This document shows positions 1-8,121 of a stretch of DNA of 31,845 bases, piece by piece. The notes beneath the pieces are model-generated. The model did not search any database. It was given only the letters and a program-made list of their open reading frames with translations, and had not been told where the DNA came from. Each line of letters opens with the position of its first letter. Positions within the stretch are counted from its first letter, which is position 1. Source of the stretch: an uncultured Clostridium sp. (GTDB lineage: Bacteria; Bacillota; Clostridia; Clostridiales; Clostridiaceae); NCBI RefSeq assembly GCF_900769625.1, contig NZ_CAAGHK010000054.1:1-31845 (forward strand). The letters run 5' to 3'. Both the position numbers and the translations under genes were made by a program.

Positions 1-37
1 TAAATAAAGGATAATAATATTTAATTTTCAATAAAAG

Positions 38-75
38 AAACTCCACTCCATGTTTTTAACCATGAAATGGAGTTT
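38..75. terminator. Bidirectional terminator hairpin after ppaC
   Basis: Arms AAACTCCACTCCATG (38-52) and CATGAAATGGAGTTT (61-75) pair over 15 positions with two G.U-type mismatches and an 8-nt loop. Read on the minus strand the stem runs into TTTCTTTTATT, so it can end the pyrophosphatase transcript about 105 nt after its stop. The plus-strand side is also T-rich, so it may serve a convergent gene outside the window. Confidence 0.65.
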
Positions 76-83
76 AATTTTAT

Positions 84-120
84 ATTCTAGTTTTTAATTG
101 GTTTTCCTCAACACTAGAAT
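84..120. other. Second hairpin in the ppaC 3' region
   Basis: Arms ATTCTAGT (84-91) and ACTAGAAT (113-120) form a perfect 8-bp stem around a 21-nt loop, just upstream (minus-strand sense) of the stronger terminator. Its role is not clear; it may help terminator folding or mRNA stability. Confidence 0.35.
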
Positions 121-179
121 GAAAATCAGCTCTTTTTTATTCTAAGAAATTTATTTATCAAATTGTCAATTGCAAATTA

Positions 180-1826
180 TTATTTCATTGAATTAACAAC
201 AGCAGTTAATGGTGGTATTACTTGTTTCTTTCTCGATAATACACCTGGTAAAAATGCCATTGAATCTTTTAATTCAACATTGAATGTCTTTTCAACATAA
301 TCATATCTTTCACCAGCAACTAAAACTTGTGAACCTTCAATTAATATGTCTGTTAATAATAGCATAACAACATCATATCCATTAGATTTAGCTTCAGATG
401 CCATGTAATTTAACATTTCATCTTTTAATGGCATAAATCCATCAATATCCATAGTGTTTACTTGTGCAACACCTACTTTAGTTTCACCCATTGTGAATGG
501 TTTGAAATCTTGATGGAATATTTCTGATACAGTTTTTCCTTGTAGTGATGTACCTGCTTTGAACATTTCCTTAGCAAAATCTTCAACGTTTGCTATTCCT
601 GCAATTTCGGCTAACTTTAAGCATATTTCCTTATCTTGTTCTGTACAAGTTGGACTCTTAAATAATAATGTATCTGAAATTATAGCTCCACATAATAAAC
701 CAGCTACTTCTTTTGAAGGGTTTATTCCCTTTTCAAAGTAACATTTAGCAACTATGCTTGAACTACTTCCGATTGGTTCATTTCTGAAGTAAATTGGATT
801 ATTTGTTTGAATATCAGCTACTCTATGGTGATCGATTATTTCAAGAACTTCTGCTTCATTTAATCCATCAACTGATTGACCTCTTTCATTATGGTCAACT
901 TGAATAACCTTCTTCTTATGATTTGAAATCAAGTGATATCTTGAAACTGTTCCTATAACTTTTCCTTCATCATCAGTTACAGGATAGCTATTGTATCTTG
1001 TTTCAGCCATAACATCCTTAATATCTTCAACTAATTCATCCTTAGAGAATGAAATTAAGTTTTCAGTAGCCATTACATATCCTACTGGTACACTTTGAAG
1101 TAATAATCTTGAAGCTGTAAATGAATCATATGGAGTACTTATTATAGTAACACCCTTCTTCTTGGCTTCTTCTAATAATTCAGTACTTAAAACGTGTGAA
1201 CCTGTTATTATTATTAATGATGTATTGATATCTATTAAAGCTTCCTGAACATCAGGTCTATCTCCAACGATAGCAATATCTCCTTCTTGGATTATTTCTC
1301 TTAAGCTATGAGGTAACATAGCAGTTACTGTAATCTTACCTTTATAAGTCTTACATTCTTCATTTATGTATAAAGCTGTAGCATTAAGAGTTTCCACTAT
1401 ATTTTCTATTGGTGTATTACTCTTAGCTAATATATCATTTTTTTCGATATCCATGAATGAAGATGTTAAATTTGATATAGAAAGAATTCCAATTAATCTT
1501 TCGTGTTCATCAACAACTGGTAAAGACTTAATATGATTATCTCTCATTAAATACCATGCATTTCTTAATGAAAGATTTGGTTTTATTGATGATATTGTAT
1601 CTATATCTAAATCTTCAACCTTTAACTTTACTGTTTCTAATAATTTTGGTGCTTCAACTCCAAAATAGTCTAAAATAAATTGTGTTTCTCTATTTACACT
1701 TCCTAATCTTACTGGTACCGCTGGAAGATCACTAGTCTTATTTTTTAAGGCTGCATATCCATATGCTGCACAGATAGAATCTGAATCTGGATTCTTATGT
1801 CCAGTTACATAAACTACATTTTCCAC
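180..1826 (-). CDS. ppaC: CBS-DRTGG-regulated Mn-dependent inorganic pyrophosphatase (family II)
   Basis: Hydrolyses cytosolic pyrophosphate to phosphate. The 548-residue protein has a DHH phosphatase domain split by a regulatory insert: metal ligands H10, D14 and D16 in the N-terminal motif, first CBS repeat about residues 75-125, DRTGG domain about 140-250, second CBS about 255-302, then the DHH motif (332-334) and a DHHA2 domain with the SRKKQ substrate-binding signature (531-535). This matches the clostridial CBS-PPase type, whose activity is tuned by adenine nucleotides (family knowledge); classic family II enzymes are about 310 residues. The start is GTG, with AAGGAGG seven bases upstream. 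It has its own promoter and is separated from the flagellar operon by a strong terminator, so it is a neighbour and not part of the motility system. Confidence 0.95.
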   Translation of the reverse strand: MENVVYVTGHKNPDSDSICAAYGYAALKNKTSDLPAVPVRLGSVNRETQFILDYFGVEAPKLLETVKLKVEDLDIDTISSIKPNLSLRNAWYLMRDNHIKSLPVVDEHERLIGILSISNLTSSFMDIEKNDILAKSNTPIENIVETLNATALYINEECKTYKGKITVTAMLPHSLREIIQEGDIAIVGDRPDVQEALIDINTSLIIITGSHVLSTELLEEAKKKGVTIISTPYDSFTASRLLLQSVPVGYVMATENLISFSKDELVEDIKDVMAETRYNSYPVTDDEGKVIGTVSRYHLISNHKKKVIQVDHNERGQSVDGLNEAEVLEIIDHHRVADIQTNNPIYFRNEPIGSSSSIVAKCYFEKGINPSKEVAGLLCGAIISDTLLFKSPTCTEQDKEICLKLAEIAGIANVEDFAKEMFKAGTSLQGKTVSEIFHQDFKPFTMGETKVGVAQVNTMDIDGFMPLKDEMLNYMASEAKSNGYDVVMLLLTDILIEGSQVLVAGERYDYVEKTFNVELKDSMAFLPGVLSRKKQVIPPLTAVVNSMK

Positions 1827-1885
1827 AATACTTCCTCCTTAAAACTTCTTTTTAAATTTCATTTTACATAATTCATACAATATTT

Positions 1886-1914
1886 ATTTTACTTGTATTA
1901 ATCTTCATTGTAAA
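1886..1914 (-). promoter_or_regulatory. Sigma-A-type promoter of ppaC
   Basis: On the minus strand TTTACA (1914-1909), a 17-bp spacer and TAAAAT (1891-1886) lie about 60 bp before the GTG start of ppaC. Spacing is ideal and both hexamers are close to consensus; the position after the flagellar operon terminator fits. Predicted from sequence only. Confidence 0.55.
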
Positions 1915-2044
1915 GCTTAAATTCCATACCTTACTACATGACTATTATGTTTATCTCTTGATAAATTATATTTTACTGTATAATTTTCGATAACATTATC
2001 ATTAATCCTCAAATGAATATATGCTCATTTTTTAAGCATAAATA

Positions 2045-2087
2045 TAGCTGACTTTATGCAATTTTACTATATACATAAAGTCAGCTA
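2045..2087 (-). terminator. Terminator of the long flagellar operon
   Basis: Perfect 14-bp inverted repeat TAGCTGACTTTATG (2045-2058) / CATAAAGTCAGCTA (2074-2087) with a 15-nt loop, 27 nt after the flgG stop. The T-run is better on the plus side (CACTTTTTAG), while the minus side reads TATTTATG, so it probably works in both directions. A weaker hairpin, TATGCT/AGCATA, follows at about 2021-2041. Confidence 0.75.
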
Positions 2088-2113
2088 CACTTTTTAGTTA
2101 ATCAATCTATGAT

Positions 2114-2881
2114 TTATCTCATGTTATTTATCATACTCCAGATATCATCAGCTGTAGTTATAGCTTTCGAACTAAGCTGAAAAGCTCTCTGAGTTAGTAC
2201 TACATTTGAAAATACTTGTGATGCATCTACATTTGAAGCTTCTAAAAATCCTTGTCTTATATCAAAATCATTACTAAGCATAACCTGTGCATCATCATTT
2301 GCAACAAACATATTATTTCCTTTTGGTATAAATCCTTTATCACCTATTGCTGTAAATATTGGTATTGTTGCAACAAGAACATTATCTCCATCTATTTTCA
2401 TAGAAATTCCGCCCTTAGTATCAATAGATATATTATTGCTTTCAAATGCTGGATTACCTTCGGAATACCCATCTTCATATTGAACATATACTTTTATACC
2501 TGTTGTTGTTACAAGTGATCCATTTCCATCTATTTTAAAGCTTCCATCTCTTGTATATGATATTGTTCCATTAGGATCTTGTAATGCAAAATATCCCTTA
2601 CCATCAATAGCAAGATCTGTAACATATCCTGTATTTAACAATTCTCCCTGACTATTGTTTGAATAATTAATACCAAGCCTTACACCAGTTCCATTTAATG
2701 CTGATTTGTCTGCAAGCGGATTACCCTTTCTATCTAATGATTCTACCATAAGATCCTTAAATCCAACATCTGTACTTTTATAACCTATTGTTGCATTGTT
2801 AACAAGGTCATTTGAAAGATAATCCATTTTTTCTTGATATGCAGTCATACCGCTTTTACCAGTTGCAAATATATTAAACAT
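2114..2881 (-). CDS. flgG: Flagellar rod/hook-basal body protein, FlgG-type
   Basis: Distal-rod protein secreted by the flagellar export apparatus and built into the axle between basal body and hook. The 255-residue protein has the flagellar rod signature at the N-terminus in diverged form (residues about 1-35, NDLVNNATIGYK in place of the usual NNIANVNTTGYK), the central FlgE/F/G block with GYFAL and TRDGSFKID (about 90-120), and the C-terminal EASNVD segment followed by a TQRAFQLSSKAITTADD helix. The assignment to FlgG over FlgF rests on the C-terminus and on being second of two such genes; the two families are easily confused. It is the last gene of the operon. Start ATG has a weak site, GAAGGGAAG, 13 bases away. 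Confidence 0.8.
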   Translation of the reverse strand: MFNIFATGKSGMTAYQEKMDYLSNDLVNNATIGYKSTDVGFKDLMVESLDRKGNPLADKSALNGTGVRLGINYSNNSQGELLNTGYVTDLAIDGKGYFALQDPNGTISYTRDGSFKIDGNGSLVTTTGIKVYVQYEDGYSEGNPAFESNNISIDTKGGISMKIDGDNVLVATIPIFTAIGDKGFIPKGNNMFVANDDAQVMLSNDFDIRQGFLEASNVDASQVFSNVVLTQRAFQLSSKAITTADDIWSMINNMR

Positions 2882-2926
2882 AAATAATCACTACTTCCCT
2901 TCATTAATACATTATAAAATCATTAT

Positions 2927-3706
2927 TTACACTCTTCCAAGTTCAGTTGCTGCTTTCTGCACTGTTTCATCTTCCATTTTTACAAACTTCTGATTTGTTT
3001 CAAATTGTCTCTTTACCTGCATCAGCTTAATCATTTCATCTGTTGCATCAACATTTGATGATTCAAGTACATTTTGTACAACATTTACTCTAGCATTATA
3101 TACTGGATTGGCTGTAGTTACATAGTTATCTCCTAATGGTTCCAATGCCTTATAATCATCATTACTGAAGTCTACTGTCATAAGCTTATGAGTAGCACCT
3201 ACACCTTCAAGATTTAAGCTATTATCACTTTCAAGCAAGAAATCCATATTTCCAACATAAATACTTTCCTGAGCGCCTGTAGTATTATTAATTCCCATTA
3301 CTTCGCAGCCATCATTAGTTATTAAATATCCCTGTTGATTGACTTTGAAATTACCATCTCTCGTGTAAACTTCCTGACCATTAGCATTTCTTGCAACAAA
3401 AAAACCTCTTCCATCAATTGCAAAATCCGACTGATTATCTGTTGCCTTAAATGAACCTTGAGTAAATAATGTTTCAACATCCGAAGTTTTTACTCCTAAA
3501 TTCATTGTTCCTATATTTGTTCTGACATATTTATTCCCTGAAAGTTTCTGTCTGTTAGATATCATAACATCATCAAAACTCTGTTTAGTCAATAAACGTT
3601 TTTTGTATCCATTATTATTTACATTTGAAATATTATTGGTAATCGTTTCTTCTTCGTTCTGTAAAGTTATTAACGCTGATACTGAATTATAAAATCCTCT
3701 TATCAT
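2927..3706 (-). CDS. flgF: Flagellar rod/hook-basal body protein, FlgF/FlgG1-type
   Basis: Proximal or distal rod subunit, 259 residues. N-terminal MIRGFYNSVSALI followed by NNISNVNNNGYKK is the bacterial rod motif, the middle has GRGFFVA and TRDGNFKVN, and the C-terminus has ESSNVDATDEMIKLMQVKRQFE, the standard coiled-coil end that docks in the axial D0 layer. It lies 8 bp after the small membrane protein gene and 45 bp before the second rod gene. Clostridial clusters often carry two such paralogs called flgG1/flgG or flgF/flgG; which name is right cannot be settled here. GGGGAG stands 11 bases before the ATG. Confidence 0.8.
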   Translation of the reverse strand: MIRGFYNSVSALITLQNEEETITNNISNVNNNGYKKRLLTKQSFDDVMISNRQKLSGNKYVRTNIGTMNLGVKTSDVETLFTQGSFKATDNQSDFAIDGRGFFVARNANGQEVYTRDGNFKVNQQGYLITNDGCEVMGINNTTGAQESIYVGNMDFLLESDNSLNLEGVGATHKLMTVDFSNDDYKALEPLGDNYVTTANPVYNARVNVVQNVLESSNVDATDEMIKLMQVKRQFETNQKFVKMEDETVQKAATELGRV

Positions 3707-3714
3707 ATTTCTGA

Positions 3715-3903
3715 CTACTCCCCTTCTCCATTTAAAAATGCCTTCTGCTCACTTTTATAAATCATGCCCATATCTCTTGCTCTTTCTTCAATCTGACTAT
3801 CGCTTAAACCAATAGTGCTCTTGTATCCAAGCATACAGATAACACCCAAAATCAATCCGATTCCTATACCAAGCATAATTCTTTTATCTATAAAAAAGGT
3901 CAT
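3715..3903 (-). CDS. Small single-pass membrane protein, function unknown
   Basis: A 62-residue protein with a short basic N-terminus, one hydrophobic helix (about 8-28, with GxGxGxxxG glycine packing) and a soluble tail containing LSDSQIEERARDMGM. That tail recalls the short segment found in small clostridial proteins labelled MltG-like, but too little is present to claim transglycosylase activity and no catalytic domain exists. It lies 8 bp after the SwrB-like gene and 8 bp before flgF and starts at ATG behind AAAGGA, so it is clearly translated as part of the operon. A role at the basal body is guessed from position only. Confidence 0.6.
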   Translation of the reverse strand: MTFFIDKRIMLGIGIGLILGVICMLGYKSTIGLSDSQIEERARDMGMIYKSEQKAFLNGEGE

Positions 3904-3911
3904 TTTATCCT

Positions 3912-4463
3912 TTATTTTCTGAATAAATCTTTTACTAATAATACTTCCCCCTTACTTATAGATAATTTGTGACATACTTCATCTACAGATAAACCTTGTT
4001 CTAGCAGTTCTTTTATAATTTCTGTCTTCTTACTATCAGATGTTTTTTTATCATAATTCTCATCATTATTTTTTGTCTCAAATATTTTGTGATTATGTAC
4101 ATTGTTAAAATTAATTTCTGATACTATATCATCATCTGCACTACTATTCTTCATAACAGTATTTTCTTCTATATTATCATAGTACAGATTTTCTTCATTC
4201 TTTACAATATTAAGATATTTTTTAATTTCTAAGATTTCTTCCTGAATTTCAGTAAGACTTTCTGCAACATTTCTTCTGAACATTCCAAGCTCAATCTTAT
4301 AATCATTCAGTTCATCCTTACTTTTTTCTAGAACACTATTGAAACTGCTTTCCTTTCTCAATTCCTGCATGTCTTTTATATCAAAAGAAGATGATTCTTT
4401 TTTTATAGAAATATAATTAAAAACTATTAATATAATTCCTATTACTATTAATATAATCGGCAT
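3912..4463 (-). CDS. SwrB-like protein (membrane anchor, coiled coil, C-terminal helix-turn-helix-like tail)
   Basis: 183 residues: hydrophobic N-terminal helix (about 2-18), a long charged coiled-coil stretch (about 32-95), a low-complexity Asn/Asp/Glu linker (about 96-145) and a compact C-terminal module (147-180) reading EIIKELLEQGLSVDEVCHKLSISKGEV. The same architecture and the same place directly after the sigma-28 gene are known for Bacillus subtilis SwrB (YlxL), which promotes maturation of the basal body and activation of the export apparatus; many clostridial homologs are labelled DUF6115. Similarity outside the C-terminal module is weak, so the functional call is inferred from architecture and synteny. 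It starts 18 bp after fliA. Confidence 0.6.
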   Translation of the reverse strand: MPIILIVIGIILIVFNYISIKKESSSFDIKDMQELRKESSFNSVLEKSKDELNDYKIELGMFRRNVAESLTEIQEEILEIKKYLNIVKNEENLYYDNIEENTVMKNSSADDDIVSEINFNNVHNHKIFETKNNDENYDKKTSDSKKTEIIKELLEQGLSVDEVCHKLSISKGEVLLVKDLFRK

Positions 4464-4481
4464 TATACACCTCCATATATA

Positions 4482-5210
4482 TTAATCTACATAATGAAGC
4501 TTTTTCATACATTCCCTTAAATTACGAATAGCCCTGCTATGCAGCTGACAAACCCTTGATTCCGATACTTCAAGAACCTTGCCTATTTCTTTCAGTGTTA
4601 AGCCTTCATAATAATATAGATTTAATATCATTCTATCTTTTTCTTTTAAAAGCTCAATTGCCTCAGTTAGGATTTCAATCCTTTCCTTATCTTCCAAATA
4701 AGAATCAGGACTTGGGCTATTTTTATCTTCTATAACACCCATCAAATTTATATCTTCATCATCTGAAAAAATCACATTTTCTAGTGAAACCATAGATATA
4801 TAATTTATATAGTTTTCAATTTCACCTACTTCACTCAATGAAATACCTAAATATTTTGAAATTTCATTATTTGTAGGCTCCCTTAATAATTCACTCTGTA
4901 ATTCTTCTATTGCCTTATTATATCTATTTAATTTATCCATAGCACCTTTAGATATAGGTCTGCTCTTCCTAAGTTCATCAATCATAGCACCTTTAATTCT
5001 TATTGATGCATAAGAAGAAAATTTCATCCCCTTACTGTTGTCAAATTTGTTTATTGCATCAATAAGTCCTATCATGCCATAGCTTACCAAATCTTCATAT
5101 TCCATATATTTGTTTTTACCAAACATGACTCTAGAGGCAATATATTTTACCAGGGGAATATATTCTTGTATAATCTGTTCTTTTCCATCAACTTCTCTCA
5201 CTACATTCAT
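4482..5210 (-). CDS. fliA: RNA polymerase sigma factor for flagellar late genes (sigma-28/sigma-D, FliA/WhiG family)
   Basis: Directs RNA polymerase to late motility promoters (flagellin, motility accessory genes). 242 residues. Region 2 includes MIGLIDAINKFDNSKGMKFSSYA and IKGAMIDELR (about 50-80), region 3 lies in the middle, and region 4 has an EGLTLKEIGKVLEVSESRV helix-turn-helix (about 205-225) for -35 recognition. The open frame extends one codon upstream to TTG; I prefer ATG at 5210, nine bases after GGGAGG. It follows the PilZ gene with a 51-bp gap. Two promoters matching the sigma-28 consensus occur in this same window (before yjfB-flagellin and before fliB), which fits a local two-tier cascade. 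No anti-sigma factor flgM is seen here. Confidence 0.95.
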   Translation of the reverse strand: MNVVREVDGKEQIIQEYIPLVKYIASRVMFGKNKYMEYEDLVSYGMIGLIDAINKFDNSKGMKFSSYASIRIKGAMIDELRKSRPISKGAMDKLNRYNKAIEELQSELLREPTNNEISKYLGISLSEVGEIENYINYISMVSLENVIFSDDEDINLMGVIEDKNSPSPDSYLEDKERIEILTEAIELLKEKDRMILNLYYYEGLTLKEIGKVLEVSESRVCQLHSRAIRNLRECMKKLHYVD

Positions 5211-5261
5211 CAATAATTACCTCCCGCTTTTAACTCTCTCATCCACTTTACGCATAAATTG

Positions 5262-5903
5262 TTATGTTAATGCCCTTTGTTTTCTCATTATTTCGAATAA
5301 TTGCTCAATTATTCTATCAATCTGATCCTGTGAAATATCTAAAAACTTAACTCCACAAAGTTTCTGTTTATCTTCTGATATTTCTATTCGTACTACTTCA
5401 CCTCTTACTATTATATCTGAATTCTTAATATTCATTTTAATAGATAATATATCTTGCAATTTCACTTCATCATTAATTTTAAGCTTTACTCCGCCTCCAC
5501 TCAAATCAATCATCAATGCTTCTGTATATGGTATTTCATCAATATCTTCAGCGGCAAAATTTGTTATATTTTTATAGTGAGCAAGATTAAGTATACCTAC
5601 TCTGAAATAATTTCTTCTCTGTATTCTCTTTATATTAAATGGCTCCGATAACTTATAATACGATACATTGCCTTCTTTTCCCTTTGATAGAACTCTTGCA
5701 TTAAAGTTATAGCATTTTCCGCTTTCTAAATACATATTTATTTCGAGTATTTTTCCACTATACACTGTAAGATATTCACTTTCACAAACTGGAATATTAA
5801 TCTTTATCGAATCGTCGTCCAAATCTGTCACAAGGCACTTATATATTTTATCGTTTAATATAATTTCAAGTCGCTCATTTACATCTAATTCAAAATTATT
5901 CAT
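5262..5903 (-). CDS. PilZ-domain c-di-GMP receptor, YcgR/flagellar-brake type
   Basis: Binds c-di-GMP and, in characterised relatives (YcgR, DgrA/YpfA), slows the motor through the stator/switch interface. 213 residues: an N-terminal YcgR-N (PilZN-type) beta-barrel about 5-90, then the PilZ domain starting at the arginine motif RRNYFR (96-101; RxxxR at R97-R101) and continuing to DLSGGG (133-138), the DxSxxG motif. All residues expected to contact c-di-GMP are present, so binding is likely. It sits inside the flagellar operon between flhG and fliA, 14 bp after flhG. With the riboswitch at the operon head, c-di-GMP would act twice on the same system. Confidence 0.88.
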   Translation of the reverse strand: MNNFELDVNERLEIILNDKIYKCLVTDLDDDSIKINIPVCESEYLTVYSGKILEINMYLESGKCYNFNARVLSKGKEGNVSYYKLSEPFNIKRIQRRNYFRVGILNLAHYKNITNFAAEDIDEIPYTEALMIDLSGGGVKLKINDEVKLQDILSIKMNIKNSDIIVRGEVVRIEISEDKQKLCGVKFLDISQDQIDRIIEQLFEIMRKQRALT

Positions 5904-5917
5904 TTGAAAACTTCCCC

Positions 5918-6781
5918 CTATGAAAATAAATTAAATAATTTTTTAAATAACCCTTTTGCTCCATTATTATCTGAGTGTATTTGTCCCATTATTCTCAATG
6001 CAATATTTTCTATATTCTTTGCAGCATCACAATTTGGATATAATGTCACAAATGGCTTCTGAAGTCTCACACTCTGCACAAGCTTTCTGTCATCTAAAAT
6101 ACACCCTAAATATTCTACTCTTATTTTAAGAAATTTAGTTACAGCCCTGTTAAATTTAGTGAAAGTTTCTTTTCCTTCTTCATAAGTAAATGCTTTATTT
6201 ACTATAACTTTTGCTTTTTCTTTCAATTTAAAATGATCAGCTGCTTTTATAAGACTATATGCATCTGTAAGTGATGTGGGCTCTGGAGTTGTTATTATTA
6301 TCAATTCTTCAGATGCAGAAATAAATGATAAGATATCTCTGCTCACACCTGCTCCAGTATCCATTAGAATATAGTCAAATTCGTCAAGCTCTGACAACTT
6401 GCTCAAGAATGTATGCCTTTCATTTTCTGTAAGTTCCTGAACTTTATTTAATCCAGAACCTGCTGGAATTAAAGATACTCCAGCTGTTCCTTCTATAATT
6501 ATATCCTTTATTGTTAAATCAGTAAATATAATGTCAAATATATTATGCTTGGGATATAATCCCATGAGAACATCATCATTTCCCATTCCAAGGTCAGCAT
6601 CAAAAATAAGTACTCTGTTACCTTTCTGCTGTAATGTCACACCAAGATTTACAACAAAATTACTCTTTCCAACCCCCCCCTTACCAGATGTCACAGTGAT
6701 AATTTTAGCTTTTTTCTGATTTTTCTGTTCATCTTCATCATTTCCAGCTAATTTTCGTAGTGATTCTGCTTGGTCTAACAT
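5918..6781 (-). CDS. flhG: MinD/ParA-like ATPase controlling flagellar number/placement
   Basis: FlhG (YlxH/FleN) is a membrane-cycling P-loop ATPase that stimulates FlhF GTPase and helps set flagellar number and pattern. 287 residues; N-terminal DQAESLRKLA (about 3-12) is the conserved FlhF-activating motif, the deviant Walker A is KGGVGKS (34-40), followed by FDADLGMGNDD and a MDTGAGV Walker B-type motif; the C-terminus is basic and amphipathic (LFKKLFNLF), suiting membrane binding. Its ATG overlaps the flhF stop by 7 bp (ATGTTAG), with GGGGAGG just upstream. The Walker A codons contain an uninterrupted run of eight G (6673-6680), unusual in this AT-rich genome; a slip there would destroy the protein. 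Confidence 0.93.
   Translation of the reverse strand: MLDQAESLRKLAGNDEDEQKNQKKAKIITVTSGKGGVGKSNFVVNLGVTLQQKGNRVLIFDADLGMGNDDVLMGLYPKHNIFDIIFTDLTIKDIIIEGTAGVSLIPAGSGLNKVQELTENERHTFLSKLSELDEFDYILMDTGAGVSRDILSFISASEELIIITTPEPTSLTDAYSLIKAADHFKLKEKAKVIVNKAFTYEEGKETFTKFNRAVTKFLKIRVEYLGCILDDRKLVQSVRLQKPFVTLYPNCDAAKNIENIALRIMGQIHSDNNGAKGLFKKLFNLFS
6673..6680 (-). repeat. G8 homopolymer within flhG Walker A codons
   Basis: The minus strand reads AAGGGGGGGGTTGG, encoding Lys-Gly-Gly-Val. Eight consecutive G come from two GGG glycine codons flanked by AAG and GTT. Elsewhere in this window glycine is mostly GGA or GGT, and no other G or C run approaches this length in coding DNA. It is a plausible slippage site; no second allele is visible here. 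Confidence 0.9.
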
Positions 6782-8121
6782 AGAGTTTCCTCCCCTAAAA
6801 TAAATCGTGTAAGCTCTTCCTTTGTTGATACTTTTATATCATCCGGTACATTCTGTCCAATAGTAATAAAGCTCACTGGTTTGTTTGCATTTCTTGATAT
6901 ATTGTAAATTGAACCATATACAGTTGTTTCATCTAGCTTTGTTATAATTATACTTTCATATTCAAGTTCAGAATATCCCTCCAGTATGCTTTTTATATCC
7001 TTATTTTTAGTTGTCGCACTTATTACCATGTTTATATAATCCGGCTCAGCTTTTTGAACAAATGCTCTCAATTCAGAAATCTGCATTGTATTCTTACTAC
7101 TCCTTCCAGTTGTATCAATAAGTATAACATCGCAGTCTTTCATAGATTCAATAGCATCTTCCATTTCTTTAATTGTAATTACGATTTTAAATGGTATATT
7201 CATAATTTCAGCATATGTCTTAAGCTGTTCAATAGCACCAATTCTATATGTATCAATTGTAATTAATCCAACCTTTTTCTTTTCAATCAAAGCAAGCCTT
7301 CCTGCCAGTTTGGCAATAGTAGTTGTTTTTCCTACACCAGTAGGTCCTACCAGTACTACCCTGCCCTTTAATCCTTTATTTGTAACAAGAATATCTCTTT
7401 CAAAAATATCTCTTAAGATTTCAGTATCATCTAAACTATCATCCTTATATTCTGATGCTGACTTTAAAATATCTTCATGGAATTCTTCATCAATATCCAG
7501 CTCTTTTAATTTATCGATAAAAGGTTCTAAATCCACTTTACTGTTTTCTTTTTCCATCCCTGACAATTTCTTATCATCTTCTGTTTTATCAGCTATTACT
7601 TTATTTATTAAATCCTTCAGTTCTTCAACTTCCTTATGAACTGATTCAACACTTAATTTATCATCCGTCCCAATTTTAGCAGATATATTTGTGTAATCTT
7701 TAGCTTGAAGCACACTCTCATCATCGTCACTACCTATAACTGAATCTATAACTGAACTTTTTCTTTCTTTTTCAACATTGGCATTATGTTCTAATATCAT
7801 ATTGTTTAACGATGATGTCTTTTCAATATCTTTTGTTACAGCAATTTCATTTTCCATAAGCTTCTTAATGCTTTCGATAGATTTTTTAAATTCATCTTCT
7901 TCACTTACAATGTCACCTTTAACTATCTTTTCAGGTTTGTCATCTTTTATAGAATTCTCAACTGCTGCTGTAACTTCGATTAATTTCCCGGAAAATAATC
8001 CCGCAAAACCGGGTTTTCTTACTTTCCTCTGACTAATAATAATAGCGTCTTTTCCAAGTTCATATCGTATTTTATTCATAGCTTCATTAACATTTTTAGC
8101 GACATATTTCTTTATGATCAT
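6775..8121 (-). CDS. flhF: Signal-recognition-type GTPase FlhF
   Basis: SRP-family GTPase that selects the site of flagellar assembly together with FlhG. 448 residues: the N-terminal segment starts MIIKKYVAKNVNEAMNKI with a typical FlhF basic patch, residues about 55-235 are an acidic, low-complexity linker plus N-domain, and the NG GTPase core has Walker A GPTGVGKT (259-266), DTYRIGA (290-296), DTTGR (336-340) and TKLDE (394-398). It begins immediately at the flhA stop (TAGATG) with AAGGAG inside the end of flhA, so the two are translationally coupled. The linker is longer than in some homologs but not broken. Confidence 0.94.
   Translation of the reverse strand: MIIKKYVAKNVNEAMNKIRYELGKDAIIISQRKVRKPGFAGLFSGKLIEVTAAVENSIKDDKPEKIVKGDIVSEEDEFKKSIESIKKLMENEIAVTKDIEKTSSLNNMILEHNANVEKERKSSVIDSVIGSDDDESVLQAKDYTNISAKIGTDDKLSVESVHKEVEELKDLINKVIADKTEDDKKLSGMEKENSKVDLEPFIDKLKELDIDEEFHEDILKSASEYKDDSLDDTEILRDIFERDILVTNKGLKGRVVLVGPTGVGKTTTIAKLAGRLALIEKKKVGLITIDTYRIGAIEQLKTYAEIMNIPFKIVITIKEMEDAIESMKDCDVILIDTTGRSSKNTMQISELRAFVQKAEPDYINMVISATTKNKDIKSILEGYSELEYESIIITKLDETTVYGSIYNISRNANKPVSFITIGQNVPDDIKVSTKEELTRFILGEETLC

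Noticed and set aside
1980..2000. CGATAAC on the plus strand as a sigma-28 -10 box
   Set aside because: No TAAA at the correct distance and no plus-strand gene follows.
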